Source: Micromonospora sp. MA102 (lineage in GTDB: Bacteria > Actinomycetota > Actinomycetes > Mycobacteriales > Micromonosporaceae). From it: a stretch of DNA of 64,000 nucleotides. The position numbers were made by a program, and so were the translations under genes. The number at the start of each line of letters is the position of its first letter. Position 1 is the first letter of the stretch. The notes under the pieces are model-generated. The model saw nothing but the letters and a program-made list of their open reading frames with translations. It did no database searches and was not told where the DNA came from. The DNA lies in contig NZ_JAMWEG010000010.1 in NCBI RefSeq assembly GCF_025460765.1, forward strand, positions 62,001 to 126,000, written 5' to 3'. This document shows, piece by piece, positions 41,418 through 48,905 of the stretch.

Positions 41418-42170
41418 TCAGCGGTCGTCGGGCTCCTCGGGGGTCCACCAGCCGCCCCGGTAGAGGGTGCCGCGGGGCGGCTCCGCCGGGGCGGGGCGGG
41501 GGCGGCGCGCCCGGCGTACCCGGCTGAACACGAACCAGCCGACCGCGCCCACGCAGACCACGATGACCACGTTCTGCAGCGTCCCGACGTACGCCTCCAC
41601 GACGTGCCAGTTCTCGCCGAGCAGGTAGCCGGCCAGCACGAACGCGCTGTTCCAGATGAGGCTGCCCAGCGTGGTGAAGAGCAGGAAGACCGGCACGGGC
41701 ATCCGTTCCACGCCGGCCGGGATGGAGACGAGACTGCGAAAGATCGGAATCATCCGGCCGAAGAACACCGCCTTGACGCCGTGCCGGAGGAACCACGCCT
41801 CGGTGCGGTCGACGTCGTCCAGTTTGACCAGTGGCAGCCGGCCCACGAGGGCCCGCATCCGGTCCCGGCCGAGGGCCGCGCCGATCTGGTAGAGGGCCAG
41901 CGCGCCCAGCACCGACCCGAGGGTCGTCCACACGATCGCCCCGATGAGGCTCATCCGCCCCTGGCTGGCCGTGAACCCGGCCAGCGGCAGGATCACCTCG
42001 CTGGGGATCGGCGGGAAGAGGTTCTCCAGGGCCACCGCGAGGCCGGCCCCGGGGCCGCCGAGCCGTTCGACCAGGCCGGTGACCCAGCCGACGGGTCCTT
42101 CGCCGGCCGGCTCCGCGGCGCGCGGGGCCGCCACCCGGGGACCGACGAGGAGTTGCGCGTTTCCGATCAT
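41418..42170 (-). CDS. DedA-family membrane protein
   Basis: 250 residues. DedA signature: ENLFPPIPSEVILPLAGF (the conserved re-entrant loop with the acidic residue), FLRHGVKAVFFGRMIPIFRSLVSIPAG and GSLIWNSAFVLAGYLLG. About five membrane helices; the C-terminal tail is cytoplasmic, Arg/Pro-rich. Known DedA members flip or recycle polyprenyl- and phospholipids and maintain membrane potential. TAACGT 6 nt before the ATG points to a leaderless message. Confidence 0.92.
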   Translation of the reverse strand: MIGNAQLLVGPRVAAPRAAEPAGEGPVGWVTGLVERLGGPGAGLAVALENLFPPIPSEVILPLAGFTASQGRMSLIGAIVWTTLGSVLGALALYQIGAALGRDRMRALVGRLPLVKLDDVDRTEAWFLRHGVKAVFFGRMIPIFRSLVSIPAGVERMPVPVFLLFTTLGSLIWNSAFVLAGYLLGENWHVVEAYVGTLQNVVIVVCVGAVGWFVFSRVRRARRPRPAPAEPPRGTLYRGGWWTPEEPDDR

Positions 42171-42176
42171 CCGACA

Positions 42177-42182
42177 ACGTTA
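42177..42182 (-). promoter_or_regulatory. -10 box of the leaderless dedA-like gene
   Basis: TAACGT on the minus strand, followed by 6 nt (TGTCGG) and the ATG at 42170. Confidence 0.5.
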
Positions 42183-42273
42183 CGAGGGGACGGGACCGGC
42201 GACCACGAAAACCTCCGCGGGCGGGGTCGTGGTTCGGCGTCCGGTCCGGACGGGCGGCGTCGGACCGGTGACC

Positions 42274-42286
42274 TACGGTGGGGCGA
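42274..42286 (+). promoter_or_regulatory. -10 box of the leaderless MOSC gene
   Basis: TACGGT (42274-42279), 6 nt, ATG at 42286; supports this start over the ATG at 42313. Confidence 0.45.
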
Positions 42287-43197
42287 TGGGGCGGCCGGGG
42301 GACGGGGAGCCGATGACGGGCAGCATGCCGGGTGGGTGGGAACGACCCGGGACGACGGGTGGCGGGCCGGTGCTCGGGCGGGTGGCGCGCATCCGGCGTT
42401 ACCCGGTGAAGTCGCTGCTCGGTGAGGATCTCGACGCCGCCGCCGTGGACGAGGCCGGGCTGGCCGGAGACCGGCGGCTCGCCCTGCTGCACCGGGAGAC
42501 CGGGCGGGTGGCGAGCGCGAAGAACCCGTACCGGTGGCGGGCGCTGACCACGCTGGCGGCCACGGGCGGCGTCGGCGCGGTGCGGATCACGCTGCCCGAC
42601 GGCCGCAGCGTCTCGGCCGGCGACGACGGCGTGGACGATGTGCTCTCCACGCTGCTCGGTGAGCCGGTGACGCTGACCGACACCCCGCCGCCGGACGCGG
42701 TGCTCGAACGGTCCCGCCCCGAGGAGGTGCTCGCCGCCGGGGTGGCCGTGCCGGTGTCGGTGGAGGAGGGGCGGCTCGGGGGCGCGGCGCCAGCGGGTGG
42801 TTTCGTCGACTTCGCCCCGGTGCACCTGCTCACCACCGCGACGCTGCGGCGGATCGGCGCCGAGCTGCCGTCCGGCGTCGTGGACCCGGTGCGGTACCGG
42901 CCGAACCTGGTGGTGGACACCGCCGGCGCCGGGTTCGAGGAGAACGACTGGCCGGGGCGGGAGCTGCGGATCGGCGCCGATCTGGTGCTGCGGGTGCTGG
43001 CACCGACACCCCGCTGCGCGGTGCCGACCCTGGCGCACGGCACGCTCCCCCGGGAGCCGGGCGCGCTGCGCGTACCGGCCCGGCTGAACCGGGTGGTGCC
43101 CCTGGACGGGATGGCGCCGCAGCCGTGCGTCGGCGCGTACGCGCAGGTGGTGCGCGCCGGGCAGGTCCGGGCGGGTGACCCGGTGCGGCTGACCTGA
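42286..43197 (+). CDS. MOSC-domain protein (YcbX-like)
   Basis: 303 residues from the ATG at 42286. N-terminal MOSC_N beta-barrel (VARIRRYPVKSLLGEDLD, AGLAGDRRLALLHRE) and C-terminal MOSC domain (VRYRPNLVVDTAGAGFEENDW, the Cys-bearing LAPTPRCAVPTLAHG and CVGAYAQVVRAGQV). The Cys in PTPRCAVPT is the likely sulfur- or molybdenum-binding residue. YcbX-type proteins detoxify N-hydroxylated compounds with molybdenum cofactor. No partner gene is linked. Confidence 0.88.
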   Translation: MGRPGDGEPMTGSMPGGWERPGTTGGGPVLGRVARIRRYPVKSLLGEDLDAAAVDEAGLAGDRRLALLHRETGRVASAKNPYRWRALTTLAATGGVGAVRITLPDGRSVSAGDDGVDDVLSTLLGEPVTLTDTPPPDAVLERSRPEEVLAAGVAVPVSVEEGRLGGAAPAGGFVDFAPVHLLTTATLRRIGAELPSGVVDPVRYRPNLVVDTAGAGFEENDWPGRELRIGADLVLRVLAPTPRCAVPTLAHGTLPREPGALRVPARLNRVVPLDGMAPQPCVGAYAQVVRAGQVRAGDPVRLT

Positions 43198-43206
43198 GCC
43201 GGGCGG

Positions 43207-44658
43207 CTAGCCCTCGCCCCGGCCGCCCTCGCGCAGACCCGCGTACGCGTCGAGCAGGTCCTGGAGGGCGGCGGCCGTGCCGTCGTCGAGCTTGCCGTCG
43301 CCGGCCAGGTCGTCGATCCGCTCCCGCAGGTCCTCGGCCCGCTTGGCCCGGTCCCTGGGCTTGCCGCGGTCCAGTTGGGCGGCCTTCTCGCGCAGGTCGT
43401 TCGCTGTCTTCCGGTCGAGCCGGCCGTCGGCCACCGCCCGGTCGAGCACGTCGGCGAACTGCGCGGTGAGCTGGCGCAGGGTGACCGGCGCGGGTCGGGT
43501 GTCGGCCGGGCCGGAGGTGGCCGGCGTGGACGGCTCCGACGGGCTGGGTTCCTCGGCCGGCCCCGTGCCGGTCGAGGGTCCGGTCGGCAGCCCGACGACC
43601 GGCCCGCCGCCCGTGGTGTCGGGGTCGTGGTCGAGCAGCAGCGTGCCGACCAGGGCGAGCAGCAGCACCACCCCGGCGGCGACGAGCGCCCCGACGAGCC
43701 GGTTCGACCGGGCGGCCGGGCGGGCGGGCGGCGGCGGGACCGGGCGGGGCGCCCGCTCGATCAGCGTCGGCGGGTGCTCCGGCCGGGACACGGTGGGCAG
43801 GATCGCGGTGGGCGGGTCGGCCGGGCGGCCGGCGCCGAGCCGGGTGGCGAGCTGGGCGGCGGTGGGCCGGCGCGCCGGGTCCACGGCCAGGCAGGCCAGG
43901 GTGAGCTCGGCGACGTCGGCGGGCAGCCCGGGGATGCGCAGCGGCGGCACCGGCGGGCGGTGGGCCTGTACGTCGAGCACGTCGTCCCAGGTCTGCACGG
44001 GCAGCGGTGCGCGCCCGGTGAGGGTGCGGTAGAGCAGGGCGCCGAGGGCGTAGATGTCGCTGGCCGGGTTCGCCGGGCCGGGGGTCATCCGTTCCGGTGC
44101 GAAGTACGCCGGGGTGCCCATCAGCAGCTCGCCGGTCTGCCCGGCGAGGGGGTGCCGCGGCCCGGCCAGGGTGGCGATGCCGAAGTCGAGCACCTTCGCG
44201 CCGGTCTCGGTGAGCATCACGTTGCCGGGCTTGATGTCGCGGTGCACCACGCCGATCCGGTGCGCGGCGGCCAGGGCGGCGGCGATCTGCCCGGCCAGCC
44301 GGACGGCCTCCGGCCAGGCGAGCGGCCCCGCGGTCAGCCGGTCGGTGAGGGTCTGGCCCTCGACAAGCTCCATGACCAGGTAGGGCACCACCGAGGCGTC
44401 GGGAAGGGTGGCCTCGCCGTAGTCGTACACCTGGGTCACGTGCGGGTGGGTGAGCCGCGCCGCGGCGCGGGCCTCGCGCTGGATGGTGGCGCGCAGCTGC
44501 GGGTCGGCGGCGAGCTGGGTGGCGAGGGCCTTGACCGCGACGGGGCGGTGCAGGACCTCGTCGTCGGCCCGCCACACCTCGGACATCCCGCCGAGGCCGA
44601 TGCGCTCGCGCAGGACGTACCGGTCGTGCAGCCGGAGCGAGGGCGTGAACGGCGACAT
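43207..44658 (-). CDS. Receptor-type serine/threonine protein kinase
   Basis: 483 residues from the ATG at 44658 (MSPFTPSLRLHDRYVLRERIG); the longer open frame to 44769 is not needed. Complete kinase domain with VHRDIKPGNVML, DFG and GTPAYFAPERM; a Pro-rich juxtamembrane stretch; one membrane helix (NRLVGALVAAGVVLLLALVG); and an extracellular part with a Ser/Thr/Pro linker and two similar helical units (VADGRLDRKTANDLREKAAQ and LAGDGKLDDGTAAALQDLL) of the FIMAH type. Unlike PknB it has no PASTA repeats. It should sense something outside and signal inside. Confidence 0.92.
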   Translation of the reverse strand: MSPFTPSLRLHDRYVLRERIGLGGMSEVWRADDEVLHRPVAVKALATQLAADPQLRATIQREARAAARLTHPHVTQVYDYGEATLPDASVVPYLVMELVEGQTLTDRLTAGPLAWPEAVRLAGQIAAALAAAHRIGVVHRDIKPGNVMLTETGAKVLDFGIATLAGPRHPLAGQTGELLMGTPAYFAPERMTPGPANPASDIYALGALLYRTLTGRAPLPVQTWDDVLDVQAHRPPVPPLRIPGLPADVAELTLACLAVDPARRPTAAQLATRLGAGRPADPPTAILPTVSRPEHPPTLIERAPRPVPPPPARPAARSNRLVGALVAAGVVLLLALVGTLLLDHDPDTTGGGPVVGLPTGPSTGTGPAEEPSPSEPSTPATSGPADTRPAPVTLRQLTAQFADVLDRAVADGRLDRKTANDLREKAAQLDRGKPRDRAKRAEDLRERIDDLAGDGKLDDGTAAALQDLLDAYAGLREGGRGEG

Positions 44659-44791
44659 GGTGGTCCAGTGTGCCTGGCCGGAGGGGCGACGCACCAACCC
44701 GGTGCCCGGTTCCGCGCCGATCGGGCGCTTCTCGACCCAATGGGACGCGGGCCGGGTGGTGTGGGCCACCCGGCCGGGTGGTCGACCGGGG

Positions 44792-44995
44792 TCAGGACCG
44801 GCAGGTGGGCATCGCGGCCGGGCGGGGTTCCATCCGGTCGGCGAGGCGGCGCAGGGCCGCCGCGGCGGCCAGCCGGGAGGGTGCCAGCCGGGGCGTGCGG
44901 GGCCGGTCGGGACGGACCGGGGCGTCGGGGCGGGCGGAGTTCGCGTGCCGCGTCACGGCGTCGACGGCGAGGACGAATCCCGTGGACTGTTCCAT
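44792..44995 (-). CDS. Small hypothetical protein downstream of the LacI regulator
   Basis: 67 residues from the ATG at 44995, with AGGAG 6 nt upstream; the LacI gene stops at 44998, so the two are in one message. The sequence starts MEQSTGFVLAVDAVTRHA and then becomes Arg/Pro/Ala-rich, ending with a short Cys-containing tail. No known domain. Its good ribosome site suggests a real gene, but it could be partly decayed. Confidence 0.5.
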   Translation of the reverse strand: MEQSTGFVLAVDAVTRHANSARPDAPVRPDRPRTPRLAPSRLAAAAALRRLADRMEPRPAAMPTCRS

Positions 44996-44997
44996 GG

Positions 44998-46044
44998 TCA
45001 ACTCCTGGGGACGGGACCGGTGGAGGTCCGGACGACGAGGTCGGTGGGGAGCAGGAGGTGGCCGGCCGCCGGGTCGGCCGGCGGCTCCAGCAGCAGCGCG
45101 GCGGCGAGCCGACCCTTCTCCTCGGCCGGCTGCCGGACGGTGGTCAGCCCCGCGTCGGCGGCCTCGGCGACGTCGTCGAAGCCGGTGACCGAGAGGCCGG
45201 GATGCGGGCCGGCCGCGTCGAGCACTCCGAGCGCCAGCACGTCGGAGCAGGCCAGCACGGCCGTGGGCGGGTCGTCGCCGGCCAGCACCGGTGCGATGGC
45301 CGCGGCGGCGGCGTCCCGGCTGTTGCCGGCGGCGTTGACCACGGTGATCTCCGACCAGGGAACGCCGACGGCGGCGAACGCGTCGGCGAAGCCGGCGAGC
45401 CGGCCGTGGGTCGTGGGGCGGGGGGCGTCGCCGGGATCGGCCAGCCGCAGCGGCCCGGGCGGCGCGTCGGGCAGCACGGTGTCGCCGAGCAGGGCCACCC
45501 GCCGGTGCCCGAGGCCGGCGACGTGGGCGGCGACGGACCGGGCGGCGGCGCGCTCGTCGATGCCGACGAAGCGGTCGGCGGGGCCGGCCGCGGCGGGGGC
45601 GGTGGTGACGAGGGGCAGCCCCCGGTCCCGGATCGCCCCGAGCACGTGCTCCTCGTCGCCGACGCAGTAGACGCAGAAGCCGTCCACCGCGGCGTTGTCG
45701 ACGGCGGCCCGGGCCCCCTCGCGGTCGCGGGGCAGGGGCACCAGCAGCAGGCTGGCGCCGTGCTGCTCGGCCACCTGGCCGACACCGGCGAGGAAGCGCA
45801 CCGCGAACGGGTCGGTGAAGGCGTAGGACAGCTCGGAGGTGAACAGGACGCCGATCGCGCCGACGAAGCCGCGGCGCAGTGAGCGGGCGGTCGGGTCGGG
45901 GCCCGGGTAGCCGAGGCGGCGCGCGGCGTCGAGGATCTTCGTCCGCAGGGCGGCGGACAGCTGGTCCGGCCGGCTGTAGGCGTTGGAGACGGTGCTGCGG
46001 GAAACGCCCACCGCGTTCGCGACGTCCTGCAGGGTCGGCTTCAC
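44998..46044 (-). CDS. LacI-family transcriptional regulator
   Basis: 348 residues from a GTG at 46044, with AAGGG 8 nt upstream. LacI DNA-binding head TLQDVANAVGVSRSTVSNAYSRP plus the hinge ARRLGYPGPDPTARSL and a periplasmic-binding-type effector domain ending in TDLVVRTSTGPV. Most members bind a sugar or nucleoside. No transport or catabolic genes are adjacent; the two operators directly upstream indicate autoregulation. The target genes are elsewhere. Confidence 0.93.
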   Translation of the reverse strand: MKPTLQDVANAVGVSRSTVSNAYSRPDQLSAALRTKILDAARRLGYPGPDPTARSLRRGFVGAIGVLFTSELSYAFTDPFAVRFLAGVGQVAEQHGASLLLVPLPRDREGARAAVDNAAVDGFCVYCVGDEEHVLGAIRDRGLPLVTTAPAAAGPADRFVGIDERAAARSVAAHVAGLGHRRVALLGDTVLPDAPPGPLRLADPGDAPRPTTHGRLAGFADAFAAVGVPWSEITVVNAAGNSRDAAAAAIAPVLAGDDPPTAVLACSDVLALGVLDAAGPHPGLSVTGFDDVAEAADAGLTTVRQPAEEKGRLAAALLLEPPADPAAGHLLLPTDLVVRTSTGPVPRS

Positions 46045-46057
46045 CGTTCTGCCCTTC

Positions 46058-46085
46058 TGGATCGATTCAGTACTGTATCGATTCA
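46058..46085. promoter_or_regulatory. Two LacI-type operators upstream of the LacI gene
   Basis: TGGATCGATTCA (46058-46069) and TGTATCGATTCA (46074-46085), both matching TGNATCGATNCA with a central CG typical of LacI-family sites. Centres are 16 bp apart, and a TACAGT -10-like box lies between them. Confidence 0.75.
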
Positions 46086-46130
46086 GAAGCTACTCCGCCG
46101 CTCGGCGGACGTCAATCGGAAAGGTTCCGG

Positions 46131-47018
46131 TCAGGCCGGGTAGAGCTCGTCCCGGATGCGGGCCAGCAGCTCGGGGGTGCGCTCGGGCGGCGCGGCCTCG
46201 CCGCAGAGCCGTTCCATCGCCGTCGCGTAGTGGTCGAGGTCGTCGCGCTTGTCCAGATAGACCGCGCTGGTCAACTGCTCGATGTAGACGATGTCCGGCA
46301 GGTCCTGGTCGCCGAAGCGCAGGATGCTGAAGGCCCCACCGGCGGCGGCGTGCCCGCCGGCGTCGAACGGGACGATCTGGAGCCGGACGTGCGGCGCGGC
46401 GGTCGCCTCGATGAGCGCGTCCACCTGCTCGCGCATCACGGCGGCGCCGCCGACGGGCCGCCGGAGCACCGCCTCGTCGAGCACCGCCCAGAGCTGCGGC
46501 GGATCGCCGCGGCGCAGCAGTCCCTGGCGCTCCATCCGCAGGCGCACGCGCCGGTCGACCTCCGCCGGCGGCGCGTCGTGGTGGCCCAGCAGGACCACCG
46601 CCCGGGCGTACGCGGGGGTCTGCAGCAGCCCCGGGACGAACTGCACCTCGTACGTGCGGATCAGCGTGGCGGCGGCCTCCAGCCCCAGGTAGGACTGGAA
46701 CCAGCCGGGCAGCACGTCACCGTAGCGCTGCCACCAGCCGGGGCTGTTCGCGTCGCGGGCCAGCCTCAGCAGCGCCGCCCGCTCGTCGGCCGCGGTGACG
46801 CCGTAGAGGGTGAGCAGGTCGGCGACGTCGCGCTCCTTGAAGCCGACCCGGCCCAGCTCCATCCGGCTGATCTTCGATTCGGAGGAGCGGATCTCCCAGC
46901 CGGCGCTCTCCCGGCTCACCCCGGCGCCCTCCCGGAGTCGGCGCAGCCGCACCCCGAGCAGCATGCGCAGCACGGTCGGACCGCTCGTCGGGCCTCCCTC
47001 GACGGGTACCGTCGTCAC
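46131..47018 (-). CDS. XRE-family regulator with DUF5753 (Scr1 type)
   Basis: 295 residues from a GTG at 47018 with AAGGA 9 nt upstream. N-terminal helix-turn-helix (LGVRLRRLREGAGVSRESAGW, SESKISRMELGRVGF) and the DUF5753 effector domain with GLEAAATLIRTYEVQFVPGLLQT, LRMERQGLL and YIEQLTSAVYLDK. This type pairs with a DUF397 protein, encoded upstream on the same strand, in development-linked regulator systems of actinomycetes. It lies 110 nt downstream of that gene. Confidence 0.93.
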   Translation of the reverse strand: MTTVPVEGGPTSGPTVLRMLLGVRLRRLREGAGVSRESAGWEIRSSESKISRMELGRVGFKERDVADLLTLYGVTAADERAALLRLARDANSPGWWQRYGDVLPGWFQSYLGLEAAATLIRTYEVQFVPGLLQTPAYARAVVLLGHHDAPPAEVDRRVRLRMERQGLLRRGDPPQLWAVLDEAVLRRPVGGAAVMREQVDALIEATAAPHVRLQIVPFDAGGHAAAGGAFSILRFGDQDLPDIVYIEQLTSAVYLDKRDDLDHYATAMERLCGEAAPPERTPELLARIRDELYPA

Positions 47019-47128
47019 CTGACCGTCCTTTGCCGACTGTCCGCACCGGACGCCCCAGCCCGGCGAGGAGTAAGCATGCCATGGACCGACAGTGAGGTGA
47101 ACTCCTCCGGACGGAGGATGCGGTCCCG

Positions 47129-47383
47129 TCAGCGGGACGGTCGGCGGGCGATCAGGTGGTCGAAGTCACCGTCGCGGGCGCCGAGCACGAACGCGGCGAT
47201 CTCGTCGACCGTGTAGATGAGGGCCGGCCCCTCGGGGTGGCGGGAGTTGCGCACCGCGATGCCGCCGCCGTCCGGCAGCTCGGCCAGCTCGACGCAGTTG
47301 CCGCTCGGGTTGCTGCGGCGGCTCTTCAGCCACCGCACCGGCGGCAACTCGGAGGTGGGCACGCCGTTCGCGGGGTGGGGCAC
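47129..47383 (-). CDS. DUF397 protein, partner of the XRE/DUF5753 regulator
   Basis: 84 residues. DUF397 core: WLKSRRSNPSGNCVELAELP, GIAVRNSRHPEGPALIYT and VDEIAAFVLGARDGDFDHL. DUF397 and Scr1-type XRE proteins are found together very often in Streptomyces and Micromonospora, where they behave like antagonistic or toxin-antitoxin-like pairs. The DUF397 gene is first here. Confidence 0.92.
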   Translation of the reverse strand: MPHPANGVPTSELPPVRWLKSRRSNPSGNCVELAELPDGGGIAVRNSRHPEGPALIYTVDEIAAFVLGARDGDFDHLIARRPSR

Positions 47384-47465
47384 AGGGGCGTCCTTCGTGG
47401 AAGAGCCAGCCGATGCCGCGGGGAGGAGCGGTGGGGTGGCGACGGGGAACTGTCGACAGAGGACG

Positions 47466-47497
47466 GATGCACGTGCATCTGCTATTGCATCTGCAAT
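47466..47497. promoter_or_regulatory. Pair of 14 bp palindromes upstream of the DUF397 gene
   Basis: GATGCACGTGCATC (47466-47479, perfect) and ATTGCATCTGCAAT (47484-47497, 12 of 14 paired). Centres are 18 bp apart, so they lie on nearly the same helix face. They are about 85 nt upstream of the DUF397 start and are the likely operator of the XRE protein, and could also affect the divergent GGDEF gene. Confidence 0.55.
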
Positions 47498-47634
47498 GGA
47501 CAGCGAGCATGATATCGCACGTGCGGTGTACCCGGACGTTCACGTTCGGTTACCCGGATCCCGGTTGCGAGCAGACAGAACAGGTCCGGCCCGGCACCGT
47601 CCGGCGAGGCCGGGGCCGCGGTGAGGGAGGGCGC

Positions 47635-48270
47635 GTGCCGGATCCGATGACCGTCGCCTCCGGCATCTCCGCGGCTGGCGCCCTGGTCTCCGCCTGGCAG
47701 CTGCGCCGCCGGGCGCTGCGCGCCGAGGCCGAGATCGAGCTGCTCCACGCCGAGCTGGCGGCCGAGCGGCACGCGGCCAGCCACGACCCGCTCACCGGGC
47801 TGCCCAACCGGCGGGCCTTCTTCCGGCTGGCCGCTACCCTGCTCACCGACGCCGCCGGCAAGCCGCTCGTGGCGATCGTGCTCGACCTCGACGACTTCAA
47901 GCAGGTCAACGACCGCTACGGCCACGCCGCGGGCGACCAGGTGCTGGTCAGCGTGGCGCAGCGGCTGGCCGCGTTCGCCGGGGACAACCTGGTCGCCCGG
48001 CTCGGCGGCGACGAGTTCGCCGGCCTGCTGGTCAGCCCGACGGTGGACCGGCGCTGGATCGAGCACGCCACCCGCCGGCTCTGCGAGGCGCTCGCCGCGC
48101 CCATCCCGCTGGGCGCCCGCAGCGTACGGGTGACCGCCTCCGTGGGGCTCGCCCCGGTGCACGGCCCCACCCAGCTCACCGACGCGCTGTGCCGGGCCGA
48201 CGCCGCCATGTACCAGGCGAAGACGGTCGGCGCCGCCCGCGCGGCCCGCCAGCTTGTCGGCGAGTGCTGA
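47635..48270 (+). CDS. GGDEF diguanylate cyclase
   Basis: 211 residues from a GTG at 47635 with GAGGGAGG 4 nt upstream. A short hydrophobic segment and a coiled-coil (LRAEAEIELLHAELAAERH) precede the GGDEF domain: DPLTGLPNRRAFFRL, VLDLDDFKQVNDRYGHAAGD and the intact active site LGGDEF. The inhibitory I-site position reads FAGDN instead of RxxD, so feedback by c-di-GMP is probably lost. No PAS or GAF input domain is present. Confidence 0.92.
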   Translation: MPDPMTVASGISAAGALVSAWQLRRRALRAEAEIELLHAELAAERHAASHDPLTGLPNRRAFFRLAATLLTDAAGKPLVAIVLDLDDFKQVNDRYGHAAGDQVLVSVAQRLAAFAGDNLVARLGGDEFAGLLVSPTVDRRWIEHATRRLCEALAAPIPLGARSVRVTASVGLAPVHGPTQLTDALCRADAAMYQAKTVGAARAARQLVGEC

Positions 48271-48277
48271 ACCGCCG

Positions 48278-48772
48278 TCAGCTCCAGCCGTAGCCGGCCC
48301 GCAGCGCCTGGCCCACCCGGTCGAACCGGCGCCGGTCCAGCACCGCGCCCTCGCGGCGGATGCTGTCCTCGCGCATGGTGAGCACCCGGTCCAGGCGGAC
48401 CCAGCTCGGCCGCTGGTCCCGGTCCCACTCCCCCGGGCCCAGCGCCAGCCAGTGCCGCTGGCCGTCACGGTCGCTCTGGCTGGACAGCATGAGCCCGAAC
48501 AGCGTGCGGCTCTGCCGGCCCACCACCAGCACCGGGCGGTCCTTGCCCTGGCGGGGGTCGTCCTCGTACGGCACCCAGGTCCAGACGATCTCCCCCGGGT
48601 CCGCCTGCCCGTCCGGCTCCGGCGCGTACGCCAGCTCGCGCCGCTGCAGCACGGTGACCTGGCGGCGCCGGGCGACCTGGGCGGGGATCGGCCGGGCGGT
48701 ACGGGTGGGCGCGGCGGCGCCCCCGGCGATCCGGCCGAGCCGCGACGCCACGTTCCTCAACAGACCTGCCAC
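48278..48772 (-). CDS. PemK/MazF-like toxin-family protein
   Basis: 164 residues from a GTG at 48772. A TAGGCT box ends 7 nt upstream, so a leaderless start is likely. A basic N-terminal extension (about 60 residues) leads into the MazF-type barrel: DPGEIVWTWVPYEDDPRQGK, DRPVLVVGRQSRTLFGLML and LDRVLTMREDSIRREGAVLD. The known RNA-cleavage family has its key Arg in the RPVLVV strand region. No adjacent antitoxin is seen; the GGDEF gene converges on it. It may be a solitary or non-toxic member. Confidence 0.82.
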   Translation of the reverse strand: MAGLLRNVASRLGRIAGGAAAPTRTARPIPAQVARRRQVTVLQRRELAYAPEPDGQADPGEIVWTWVPYEDDPRQGKDRPVLVVGRQSRTLFGLMLSSQSDRDGQRHWLALGPGEWDRDQRPSWVRLDRVLTMREDSIRREGAVLDRRRFDRVGQALRAGYGWS

Positions 48773-48905
48773 GGCGGGCAGCCTATCCCGGCCGCGCGAG
48801 GGCGCGAGGCGGGGGAACACCCGCTCCTCGCCGCAGCGGCGCCGGCTCCCCGGTGCGGCCACAATTGGGATGCCCGATGGTGGTGCACGGGCGACCATGG
48901 TCGGC

